NCBI GenBank assembly: GCA_036346395.1
Contig: CM070602.1
Location: 22,763,098 to 22,827,097 of the forward strand
Origin: Hsuehochloa calcarea
Taxonomy: Eukaryota; Streptophyta; Magnoliopsida; Poales; Poaceae
Length of the DNA: 64,000 nt
Direction of reading: 5' to 3'
Below the pieces are notes generated by a model that was not told where the DNA came from, made no database searches, and saw nothing but the letters and a program-made list of their open reading frames with translations. Positions 22,776-32,259 of the stretch are shown piece after piece. Position numbers and translations under genes: made by a program. Every line of letters begins with the position of its first letter. Position 1 is the first letter of the stretch.

Positions 22776-23746
22776 TCACTCAGGATGAGTAACAACATCC
22801 CGGTAGGAGACGGGCTCATGGGTAGCTGCACCAGCAAGACCAAAACGGGCAGGAGGCTGAGGAGCCTCAATACGAGGTCGACGAGTGTAAAAGAGAGTGG
22901 AAGGAGCCTGAGGAGCCACAGGTGACGAAGCAGGAGGTGACACCGGCGGAGAGGCCTCAGGAGATATATGTGGAGACTCAGTGGGACGGATAGACGAGGG
23001 CAAGACAGATATGGGTGTATCTGGAAAGGTCAAAAAAGACAGGGACTCCACAGAGGAAACCGAAGGAGAGGCAAGACGTGGGTAGAAGGGACGAGACTCG
23101 TCAAAAGTCACATCCTGAGAAATCCGCATCCGTCGACCAACAGGATCTCAGCACCGATATCCCTTGTGCTCGGCACTGTATCCTATAAAAACACACTCAA
23201 CAGACTGAGCGGTCGGTTTGGTGCGTTCTCTAGGTGCAAGGAGAACGTAGCAAACGCAGCCAAACAGACGAAGGGCAGAGTAGTCTGGAGAAAGATCACA
23301 CAGACGCTTAACCGGGATCTCACCCTAAGAGCGTAAGAAATTTGGATGTTGACGAGATAGGTGGCGGTGGAAACGCCTTTCACCTCAAAAGTGAGGTGGA
23401 ATAGAGGCGGCAATCATTAGTGTACGAGCTGTCTCAAGGAGGTGACGATGCTTGCGCTCAGCGACACCATTCTGAGCATGAGCACCAGAACAAGAGAACT
23501 GAGCGAGAGTGCCCTGCTCAGCAAGGAAGCTGCGCAGGTAATGAGAGAGGTACTCGCCAGCAGAGTTAGCACGAAAGACTCGAATAGGAGTGGAGAACTG
23601 TGTGCGAACCATAGTGGCAAATTGTTTATAGATAGACAAAGCCTCACCACAGAAGACATAAAGTATATCCAAGTGTGACGAGAGAAGTCATCTATAAAAT
23701 GATGTAATATCGATGGCCCCTTTCGAAAGGAAGGAGCGGACCCCAA
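22776..23746 (-). pseudogene. Copia-1 integrase and linker
   Basis: In - strand pieces: DDFSRHTWIYF (about 23690-23720), VRTQFSTPIRVFRANSAGEY and GAHAQNGVAERKHRHLLETA (23385-23672), then ISQDVTFDESRPFYP and a Ser/Pro-rich linker (22776-23129). The glutamate of the NGVAERKH block is kept. Where the family has an Asp (RxDxxGE) this copy reads RANSAGE, so a catalytic Asp is replaced by Asn. Frames change at least twice. Confidence 0.82.
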
Positions 23747-23759
23747 ACATCCGAATGAA

Positions 23760-24345
23760 TAAGATCAAATGGTCGCCGAGACACGCAGACTCACTATGAG
23801 AATAGGGAAGTCAATCTGCTTCCCTAACTTACACCGACAATCTAAAGATACGCCTCCGAGATGCACTCGTAAGACCAAGACGGACTAAAGATGACAAACG
23901 AAATCCACACAGATGACCAAGACGGTGGTGCCACTGCTGGAAAGAGCCGGTAGACGGTGGCTAAGCGGAGATCTGGCGGCGATGGTGGCGCGAAGGAAGG
24001 TGAAGCTACCAAGCTCCCTGAGACGCTGTGAGTCAAGGCGCCGAGGGCCGAACCAACCAGAGCCCCCGTGTGGCGGTCCTGAACACAACAAGAGTCAGAG
24101 TCAAGAATAACCCGACAACCAAGGTCAGTAATCTATCCAGAAGAAAGAAGCTGCATGGTTAGACGAGGAACATGAGCAATGTAGGAACATGAAAATATGA
24201 GTTGCTAATAGGTCCTCGACTGCAGATGAAAGAGAGGTACCATCGCCATAGAAGCAATCGACAAGGGAATCAAGAGGTGTAACAAAAGACAGAGTGGAAG
24301 AATCAGAAGTCATGTGGAAGGATGCTCTGGAATCAAGGATCCACG
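23760..24345 (-). pseudogene. Copia-1 protease and pre-integrase region
   Basis: The - strand reads WILDSRASFHMTSDSS near 24300-24345. The copia protease motif is DSGASxHM; here the Gly of the DSG loop is Arg, a single-base GGA to AGA change that should kill the enzyme. The pre-integrase zinc region downstream is only partly readable. Confidence 0.72.
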
Positions 24346-24449
24346 GGGAGGTACCTGACTGAGTAGAAGGTGTTTTCGCTGTTCAAGAGTCGAGCGTAAC
24401 CTACGAACTCCGCCGAGGAAGAACCCAAGCGGCAGCAAAGCGTCGAAGT

Positions 24450-25477
24450 CGGCTATCTCCGCTCAAAGGAGAGAAATCGCGGAAGTAGTCGATGCAGACA
24501 TTGATGTAGAAGTACCAGTGCTAGGAGAAGAACGGCGTGAAAGATGTCGCTGCTTCTTGTAGCACTGGGACTCAATGTGGCCAACCTTATCGCAGTAGGA
24601 GCAGCGAGGACGGCCACCTCCAGATGGAGGGCGGCCACCACCACCTGTGGCAGCCGCTGGAGGAGGCAGTGTACTGAAGCGTGAAGCAGTCGGTGTAGCA
24701 GGTAGACGGGCGACGAGCACGGAGGGGAGTGGCATTAGATCAGCACCACTCAGACGAGTCTCCTCTGCACGTATCTCGGTAAGGGCCTCCAGAAGAGTGA
24801 CACGAGGGTGGCGTGCAAGAAGCTGGGCACGCCCGCCGAACTCGGGACGAAGCGCAGTAAGGAACTCGAGATACGCTAAAACTCCAGATTCGACGCATGT
24901 ACCAGCAAAGACGAAGCAGAGCGACACCAACAAGGCGAAGAGAGTCCAGCTTGACGCTGCATGCAGAACTCGAGCATAGAAGGCGCCAACAGAGATGGCC
25001 ACCCCGTCAAGAGAGTACTCGACGTAACCACCGATGTGTAGAGGGCATCTCCAGAGGGTTCATAGCGCTAACAAAGGTGAGTCCACATCTGGACAGCCGA
25101 AGAAAATCCCACAACCTCAGAAGAGAACTGAGGCTAGACACTGGCGATGAAGACAGCAGCAGCCCGAGCATCGTCGTCGCACCACTGAGTGTAGGCAGTC
25201 AATCGATCCATGTAGGAATCTAGAGCCTCTTGGTAGGCAGAGGCAGCCTTCTCATCAACAAGCCCTGCAGCTTTGATAGTAGCCTTGTCAGCTTTCGGCG
25301 GCAGCGCAACAGACGTAGGCTCCGTCGGAGGAGTAGGGCAAGGCGGGCAAGTGACATCGCCAGAGAGGACGCCCAGAGACGAAGACCATGTATGTGGATG
25401 CGCATGTGAGACACAAAGTCGGTGTAATTAACACCATCGAAGATCACCGGACAGCGAGGAAGGGAAACGGTGCCCAT
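24450..25477 (-). pseudogene. Copia-1 gag with CCHC zinc knuckle
   Basis: The start is an ATG at 25477 (MGTVSLPRCPVIFDGVNYTD), typical of copia gag N-termini. After frame changes the frame 24463-25002 reads LEFLTALRPEFGGRAQLLA and ends in the zinc knuckle CSYCDKVGHIESQC (CX2CX4HX4C, about 24565-24606). Gag forms the particle and binds RNA. Frameshifts near 25400 and 25020 break it. Confidence 0.8.
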
Positions 25478-25489
25478 TGGTAGGCGGCG

Positions 25490-26294
25490 CTGGATGGCGC
25501 GGCGACCAAGATAACGTAGTCTAATAGGCGGCGCTGGACGGCCCGGCGATCAGACCGACGTTTTTTTTAACCGACGCTTTTTTTTCCTTTTAAGCCGGCC
25601 GAAACGGCCGGCCTGGCCCAAACGGCCCAAAAGCAATCGGGCAGGGGGGCTAGGGTTACCTCCCCGCAGCTGTCGACCGCAATGGCGGCGGAGCCCTCGC
25701 GGCCGGCGGGCGGGCGGCGGCGGCAGTCGAGGCGGCGACGCCGGCGGCGGCCGGAGGTTCAACAGACCATGGCCGCAGCGAGCGGCGGCGGCAGCTGCCT
25801 CGCGGCGGCGGAAGCTTTCCTTCTCAACAGATCATGGCCGGCGCGGCGGCGGCCGGGTGCTTTGGGCGGCGTGCGGAGGACGAGGTCGAGCGGATTCATG
25901 ACGGATGAGCGGCGGATTCGCGTCCGAGCGCCGGCGGCGGATCTCCAAGACGGATCTTCCCCCGCCGGCAGATCTTCGTCTCTCGCATCGCTTTCGGCTA
26001 GGAAGCCGAGGCGGCGAGTGGCGGATTCGCGTCCCGAAGCGCCGGCGGCGATCTCCGGCGGATCTTCCCAGCGGTAGATCTTCGCCCCGCCGCTTTGCTA
26101 CTGGGAAGCCGAGGGCTTAAGACACGTGGGACCCGAGACGGCGGCGGTTCGGTGGCGGCAGTAGCACTTATCAGCCGCGTCTGGAGACCGGAGACCGGAT
26201 ATTCGATCCGATCAAGTTGTCGAAGATGACGACAGGAGGTGATGCCGTCTGAGCGGCGGCAGCGGGGCGACAAGCGAAGCGAAACCCTAGATAC
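25490..26294 (-). other. GC-rich leader of Copia-1
   Basis: Between gag and the primer site lies about 800 bases of strongly GC-rich sequence with CGGCGG and GCCGGC runs, unlike the AT-rich surroundings. ORFs of 70-130 codons on both strands are Arg/Pro/Ala-rich products of that composition and are not called. A direct repeat of about 60 bases (GGCGGATTCGCGTCC...GATCTTCC) occurs at 25910-25970 and 26020-26080. Confidence 0.7.
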
Positions 26295-26306
26295 GCTCTG
26301 ATACCA
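26295..26306 (-). other. Copia-1 primer-binding site
   Basis: On the - strand, TGGTATCAGAGC directly follows the LTR; complementary to initiator-Met tRNA. Confidence 0.93.
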
Positions 26307-26445
26307 TGTTAGGAATAGTACTTGTATTATCAGAGGCCAATGGGCCAGTATATATACACAAGTACAAGTTACAGATAAGGAAACCAAATCATATCTAGAG
26401 TCCTACTCTAACACATATATATCTCTGACATATATATCTCTAACA
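26307..26445 (-). repeat. Copia-1 5' LTR (right end on + strand)
   Basis: 139 bases, followed by the AGCTT duplication at 26446-26450. TATATATACAC lies inside. Confidence 0.92.
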
Positions 26446-26450
26446 AGCTT

Positions 26451-27810
26451 TACCCTTGTGAATGATGTATATCTGGAGTACTGTAGTTTAGTTGCATGCT
26501 TTCAATTGCATCATGTTGATTTTGGTTTTTACGCCAACTACAGACTTGACCTGTAGACTTGTAGTATATGTTACGGTGCATTTTCTTACACCTTTGCTTT
26601 TCGCTCTAGACACTGAAAGCTGGCGACCTTCGTGCGTATGCAGACATACAGAAATGTGGTTAAAGTTGGTGGAAATAGTTCATTTTCATGTAAAATGGGA
26701 GTCCAATCTGTTTTCAGTACAGCTGTAGGTGGTTTACATCTCCGCATATGACGCATACCAAAATGCATGTTGTGATTTACTGCCGTACTCGTGGCTGGCT
26801 GATAATCAATGGATAACCTCAAATCTTCACTACGCAGGTATTCCCAAGAAAAATGACATACTAGGAGGTACCGATTTCGTATGCTGGTCTTTACATACCG
26901 TCAGGCAAGCAGCTCTAACAATATCTGGTCAGGGCTTCCCATCAACACCTTTGATCAAAGTCTAGCATCTGCTTCCCCCAGCGCTCATCCGCGACTCAAT
27001 GTATTTGCTTTCTGCAGAAAGCCTGAAACTCAAACCAGCATGTTTGTCCGTTCTTAACATGAGAAACTCAAACCACATGTCTGTCCGTTCGTAACTGTCA
27101 TGTTTATTTTTTCATTGTACTATCGTCAGTGTTAAGTTGGATGCAGTTATTTTCTAAGCGCAACTGCAGTAAGTGCTTTGTGGTGATTTGCCCAAATGAT
27201 CGAACAATCCATGTACATTCGCATTTGTAGCCGTGAATATAGTCAGCTACGTCTTGGTGCTCTATGCGATGGGGTGTTGTGTTTTGAGGAATAGCAATAG
27301 CCTCATGTAAATGGATTGGACTATCATGGGCCATTCCATAAATTTTTGATGGGATGATCTCATTCGTGTTGTTAATTATAGCCCCGTGGAGTGGGACAGC
27401 GATGAGTTAATTCATTCCATTCCTGACACCATGGTTGTTTGGTTGCTGGACAAAATGAGCTAAACTAAAATTTCGGTATATTCAAAATATGGGTAAAACC
27501 ATATTTTGGCTAAAAGAGCGTTGTTTAGATTCTGATCAAGCCAAATTTTGGTGAGCTGTTTTCTTGCGCTCGGTTTGTCTATGTGTAACATTGGATTTCA
27601 TTACTGTTACCAAATTTTTATGGTTGTTACTAAATTTTGATAGTAAACAAAACAATAGTCAATTTTTGTTGATGTTACCAATATTTGATTTGGTTACAAC
27701 CCTGTTCTTCGGATGAACAAGAATTTAAATTGGACCAATTAGAAGGACGAAGCAAACTTCAGCATTCACAGGATAAAGAATGAGCAGCGGAAGATGGTGG
27801 TCGGTTCCTG
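26451..27810. other. Gene-free stretch upstream of the RING gene region
   Basis: No persuasive gene. An open reading at 26729-26965 has no signature. From about 27420 to 27720 there are several short ACCAAATTTT / AAAATTTGG repeats and a GGTTGTTTGGTTGC block, suggestive of an old MITE without clear ends. Confidence 0.45.
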
Positions 27811-28315
27811 TACAAAACTAAGTAATCGCTTCAAAAAAATTGCAAAAAGATGTTTTTGGTGATAGAGACCCTGAACAATTCGGTTGGGTTCCTATTGCCA
27901 GTTGAACTGACGATAGGAATTTAGGAATTTTTAAATATAGCAAATTAGCTTAAAAATAATAAAATTTTTTGTACACTATGTGAGGAGCATTCACAAAAAA
28001 TTTATATTTTTTTGATTTTATTTTATATATTTACAAATTTCTACAACAGTATACTTAAATGAATTTTAGAGAACAATTCAGAACGGATAAAATTATAAAA
28101 AAATTATACAAGAACACTATCTTATGAGGCTACACAAAAATTTTATAATATTTTAAACTCATTTGCTATATTTTTTTAAAAAAAATTCCTATCGCCAGAA
28201 ACCTAGCCCCACTGTTCAGGGTATCTATCGTCAGTTCAGTCGTCACCTGTCGCCAGGTGAACTGGTGACAGGAACTTATTTTTGCAATTTTTTAAGATGA
28301 TTACCAAGTTTTGTA
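27811..28315. mobile_element. Fold-back MITE with long inverted repeats
   Basis: Left and right halves are imperfect inverse copies over about 200 bases. TACAAAACTAAGTAATC pairs with the inverse of the right-end TTACCAAGTTTTGTA. CCTGAACAAT, CTGACGATAGGAATTT and ATAGCAAATTAG all have inverted partners at 28190-28240 and 28160-28190. There is no coding capacity. No clean target duplication was found, so the ends are approximate. Confidence 0.75.
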
Positions 28316-28364
28316 TTAAATAATTTTTTTTTTAAAAAAAAAATCGTCGGTACCATCAGATTCA

Positions 28365-28622
28365 GTGGATTTATGTGCGGCCGATGCGATTCTAGGTGCA
28401 ATACTAGTAGGCGTAACCAGCATTAAAAAAACGGCTTTTTTAAAAAAAATTATCAGATCAAAGCCATTGGCCGATTACTTCTGGTTTGGTATTTTTTTCG
28501 CTTTAATATATTTTTCCTTTGAAGTATTATATTTCTTTGGTGTTCTACAAGCATTAACAAAAGGTTTCAATAAAATTAGTAGGAAAATTTTAATAGGAAA
28601 GCACCTGTTTCCGTTGGTGTAA
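28365..28622 (+). CDS. Small hydrophobic ORF, function unknown
   Basis: An 85-codon ORF follows an A/T homopolymer stretch. It has one strongly hydrophobic segment, roughly residues 38-62 (YFWFGIFFALIYFSFEVLYF), flanked by lysine-rich sequence (SIKKTAFLKKIIRSK before, KGFNKISRKILIGK after), so it could be a single-pass membrane peptide. No family is recognised. The local DNA is AT-rich, which by itself favours Phe/Ile/Lys codons, and no promoter or intron evidence supports expression. It may equally be a transposon scrap. It sits head to tail about 230 bases before the RING gene promoter. Confidence 0.2.
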   Translation: MDLCAADAILGAILVGVTSIKKTAFLKKIIRSKPLADYFWFGIFFALIYFSFEVLYFFGVLQALTKGFNKISRKILIGKHLFPLV

Positions 28623-28854
28623 TCCCGGGGCGCACTCGCGTATGTTTGTGTGATTGCATAAGTAAATTGCACAAATCTTGAAATGTCATTCTATTAACTG
28701 CGGAAACAGTGGATGCTTGCGAATCATGTCCTTGGCCTTCTTTAAATTTTGTACTCTTTTTTTTTTTGGGTGCTTTACACTTTTAGGGAAATCATCGGAA
28801 CACCTCCCTCTCAGATAGAGTTGTCCACCTGAGCTAAAACCATCACATTGCCGT

Positions 28855-28990
28855 ATATGGGCCAGGCCTATTCGTCACTGGGCCTGTTGTAGGCCCAGCC
28901 CATGCAGCATCCTGCCATTTAACTGCGAGGCCCAAAGGACATGATACCTCCCCACAAGCCACTGACACTAACCTGTGGGCCCCCGAAACT
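28855..28990. promoter_or_regulatory. Site II (TGGGCC/GGCCCA) cluster, RING gene promoter
   Basis: TGGGCC or GGCCCA occurs at 28858-28863, 28879-28884, 28892-28897, 28929-28934 and 28976-28981, five copies in about 125 bases on both strands. Such site II elements bind TCP-type factors and mark promoters of widely expressed plant genes, sometimes bidirectional ones. No TATA box is seen, and the pyrimidine-rich leader starts just after. Confidence 0.7.
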
Positions 28991-28994
28991 GCGC

Positions 28995-29812
28995 CGCGCG
29001 GCGCTCTCCTTTTCAGCTCTCCTCGGCCATTTATTACCGTCTCCTCCCGCGCAGGCGCCATTTCCGAACCCCCAAAGCCAAAACACCCCTCCTCCACGGC
29101 TCCTCCTCCCCCAATTCCCACCTCCTCCTCCGCGCGATCTCGCCGTCGAAACCCCGGCCGAGGCGACCGGCTCAGCTGCACGCCCCCGTCCCCTTCTCCC
29201 GTCGCCGCCGCGCAGCCGAGGTAAGGCATATCGTGCTCGCGCTCGCGCGCGCACCCCGATGCTTCCACTAGTACCACTAGCCGTTCCGAAACCCTAACCC
29301 TAACTCCCTCCTCCTCCACCAACTTCAGGTCCCTGCGGAGGAGGCCCCGACGTCGAGCCACACCACCACCACCTCATCGCGCGCCTGCTCCGCCTCTTCA
29401 TCCTCTCCGTCGCCGATGCATCAGGTAGTCGTCGGTATCTTCCCTCCGTACCGCCTCCTAACGCCTAGGGCTTCGCGGTTCGGCTTCCCGTACTTGCGCT
29501 TTGAATCGGTTCGATTCGGTCTGGAGTGGAATGGGACGGGATCACGGGATCGAATTTCTGCGCTCAATTGGTTGCCGCAACCGATTCCGATTTTTTTTCG
29601 AAATTTCCGGAGAGGGAAATTTTGAGCTTGACGGGGAAGGGGAACTTTAGGTTGCTTGATTAGTTGAGTTTTGTGTTAAGGTCATGCGATTAGTGAAATT
29701 CCATAACTTGTTTGGTCAGAATTTGTTTTTATTTTTTCTATGATCTCTATTAGCCAATTTTACCGAATTAGCAGCAAATTTGGGTCTAATTTGAATTGCT
29801 GCGCTTCTCCAG
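28995..29812 (+). other. 5' untranslated exons and two leader introns of the RING gene
   Basis: A CT-rich leader ends at a strong donor (GAG then GTAAGG, intron from 29221) with an acceptor CTTCAG at 29328. A second leader exon 29329-29424 ends in CAG before GTAGTC, and the next acceptor is CTTCTCCAG at 29812. The introns would be 108 and 388 bases. The second exon holds an ATG at 29416 that, in this splice model, is out of frame with the main start and would act as an upstream ORF. The transcription start is not identifiable. Confidence 0.55.
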
Positions 29813-29814
29813 AT

Positions 29815-31291
29815 ATGCTTCCTGGTCCCCTTCTCCCGCCTCCTCCATCGCCGCCACTGATGCTTATAGGATATCCCCCTGTGCCGAGCGTGTCACCCTC
29901 AGCCACACCATCCTCGTCCATAGGCTCCAGCATTGCCATAGTTGTCGTCGTCGTCATTGCCACAGTCATCGTAACTTGTGCCATCGTGGTCCTTCGACGC
30001 GGTTACCGCCGTCATCGCCTGTCCTGGTCGACATTCTCCCCACGCTGCAGCTTGTCCCCAACGGCCTCGTCGTCTTCGTCATCAGCAGAGTCTGAAATGC
30101 AGTGTGTGGTGGCAGCAGCTGTTGGTGCTTCATCAAGGGCCAATGCTTCCAAATCCTTGCTGGAAATGGCCGTGGTGTCTTCAGCTCCGAACGATGCCGG
30201 TAAAGCTCCTCCCGTGGCATATTCCACAGAAGGGTCAGTGAAGGGGACAGAATTGGTAGCACCATCAGCTGCCCTGGTGCCATCTGCACCGTCTCTGCCA
30301 GAGGTGGAGCGGGTGATCTTGGAGTTGCTCTCACTACCACCAGGGCCGATGAAGCCGGAGAGCAGCACTGTCTGCTCCATCTGCAACCACGATTTTCTCC
30401 CTACTGATATGCTCCTGACTCTTCCAGTGTGCTCGCATACATTCCATCAGTCATGCATCGTCACCTGGCTCCGCTGTGCCACGCCACTACGCTGCCCCTT
30501 CTGCCATGCTTCCATTACCATCCCCTTCCATGGCACAACCAACTTTGCTCCAGTCTTCTGCCCTGATGACTATGACGTCGAGGCACAGGTGCTGGTGCGA
30601 GTGCCAACCCCGCCTGGTGAGGTGGCAGAGGCTGTGGGGGGCTCTCGTGGATGGCTGCGCTCTTCCCTGGACAGACTTTCTGGCAGCTGGAGGGGGTGCT
30701 CCAGCAACCGTGCCACTGCAGTGGTGGTGCCGGTGTCCTCCCGGCGCACCACCGGAAGCTGGAGCGTGGACTCGAGCGGCCACCTCGGCATTGACTCGTA
30801 TGGCATTCAGACACAGATGCAGCTGCCAGCCCCGCCTGCTGAGGAGGTGGCAGATGCTGTTGGGGGATCTCGCGGGTGGCTGCGCTCTTCTTTGACCACA
30901 CTCTCCGGCAGCTGGACTGGATACTCCAACAGCCGTTCCACTGCAATGGTGTTGCCAGTGTACTCACGGCGCACAACTGGGAGCTTGATCCTGGGTTCGA
31001 GTGGCCGCAGCAGCATTGACTCGTGGTCCGGGAGCTGGGATCCTGAAGCAGCTGCGCCAACACCTGAGACGCCATCGGTCTTCAACTATGTCAGATGGTT
31101 GTTCAGATACTCAGGTAAGTAAATAGGAACATATCACATTAGCATTGATGCCAGCAAAATATTTGTTCTGAAAACTGCTCTTCGTTTGCACATTGTGTCA
31201 ATGCAGTTACATAAGTCGTGCTCCCAGCTTCATGTCTTGTCTCATCTCATGATCTGAGTAAAATTCCATTTTTTTTTCCTTTGCAGGTTGA
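29815..31291 (+). CDS. Membrane-anchored RING-H2 finger protein (putative E3 ubiquitin ligase)
   Basis: Start chosen at the ATG two bases after the 29812 acceptor; the upstream in-frame ATG at 29740 lies in the intron. The product is 434 residues if the intron 31115-31286 (CAG|GTAAGT ... TTTGCAG) is removed, which ends it ...YSG; reading through gives ...YSGK and a stop at 31122. Order: proline-rich N-terminus (1-35), one membrane segment about 40-61 (IAIVVVVVIATVIVTCAIVV), basic stop-transfer RRGYRRHR, Ser/Ala-rich linker, RING-H2 at about 187-230. The RING has CSIC, LPVCSHTFHQSC, a conserved Trp (IVTWLR) and CPFC; spacing C-X2-C-X15-C-X-H-X2-H-X2-C-X12-C-X2-C is two residues longer than usual before the last pair. 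The layout resembles ATL proteins, but no GLD motif is seen, so family placement is loose. The C-terminus is two copies of one module of about 75 residues. Expected role: ubiquitin transfer from an E2 at a membrane; substrate unknown. Confidence 0.85.
30595..31020 (+). repeat. In-frame duplicated module in the RING protein C-terminus
   Basis: Copy 1 (about 30595-30810) and copy 2 (about 30818-31035) share VGGSRGWLRSSL, LSGSW, SSRRTTGS / YSRRTTGS and IDS(Y/W). Both copies stay open and in frame, and differ at synonymous and replacement sites. Confidence 0.85.
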
Positions 31292-32254
31292 GCTATCGTC
31301 TTCCTCTCCCAAAAAGAAAACAACAGAGAGATGAAGTGTGCATAGGGGCTACAAAACATAGCATAAAAGTAAATCACACCTTCGCATTAGAGAACAGAGA
31401 TAGATGCCAAAGGCTTTCTGTATAGTGTTGGCTGGTCTTGACCTTGCAAATCGTCTGCTGTCCTTGGTTATTCTTCAATCCAAGGGGAATTTTGTGCACA
31501 TAACACGAAAAATGAAGGGTATAGATTTACTGCTATTCTTAGGGTGTTGTTCGATTAAGGGAAAGTTTGTACACTGTAGGCTACATGTCACATTGAACAG
31601 TGGTTTTAGAAACATACGTTCAGCGATAACTGACAGAAACATGTAAATGGTATAAACCTTTCCAACGGTAATATGTGCTGTGTGAACGAGCTATATATGA
31701 TAATATTGCGATGTGAATATTCATTTTTTTAAAGGTCCACAAAATATAGCTGGGTGTATTAAAGAAGAAGCTAGGCTAGCGCTCGAACGCGGGTTGGGCA
31801 CGAGGGTGGGCGGAGGCCCAGCGTCCTCCCATGCCGACAGGGCTACTGCCTAGTTCTCGTGAATGTTCAGTTTTGAAGTAAATTTGTTTGTATGGTATAC
31901 TGTTGGATCAACTAAAGATTAACGTATCATGTATGCAACATGGACACATGGTCATGTGAGCCTCCTTTCTTGAAGAGAAGGAAAAGAAGGATGAATCGAC
32001 TTGCATGTGTTTCTGTTAATGCGGTTACTTGAGCAACGTTGTGTAACCAAAAAAGGTAGTCTAGCTTGAATTGTCAAGTTACTGTAAGGTGTGTCCTTTT
32101 TACTGTGTTCTTGGCTTCTTTCCGTTTCTTCAACTAGCATTTCTAGCTTGGGCTTGTACACTCCAAGGGAACATTTCTCCGTGATGTTCTCTCTTTCTTT
32201 TAAAGACAAATGATTGCAGGTGACTAATATCTATTCTATTTGCAACACATCATA
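31292..32254. other. RING gene 3' region and gene-free stretch
   Basis: The 3' untranslated region probably covers the first few hundred bases; no clear AATAAA signal was found. Further on a GC-rich patch at 31765-31860 (CGCGGGTTGGGCACGAGG) stands out from AT-rich sequence but has no ORF. Nothing else is recognised. Confidence 0.4.
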
Positions 32255-32259
32255 ATGCA

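Larger units (their letters stand above)
21165..26445 (-). mobile_element. Copia-1: Ty1/copia retrotransposon with short LTRs
   Basis: LTRs at 21165-21288 and 26307-26445 start TGTTAG and end CTAACA, flanked by AGCTT. On the - strand the order is LTR, initiator-Met primer site, GC-rich leader, gag with zinc knuckle, protease, integrase, RT, RNase H, purine tract, LTR. Integrase before RT is the copia order. Frameshifts and stops break every domain. LTRs of 124 and 139 bases are at the short end for plant copia elements. Confidence 0.93.

Noticed and set aside
22279..25223. + strand ORFs of 100-120 codons inside Copia-1
   Set aside because: They are antisense shadows of the - strand gag and pol domains.
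25682..26387. Arg/Pro/Ala-rich ORFs of up to 131 codons on both strands
   Set aside because: Composition artefacts of the GC-rich leader of Copia-1; no conserved domain.
29416..29625. ORF starting at the leader ATG of the RING gene
   Set aside because: It continues into the predicted intron after CAG|GTAGTC and has no motif.
30476..31085. Antisense and shifted-frame ORFs over the RING gene
   Set aside because: Shadow readings of the GC-rich coding strand; the RING frame has clear domain content.
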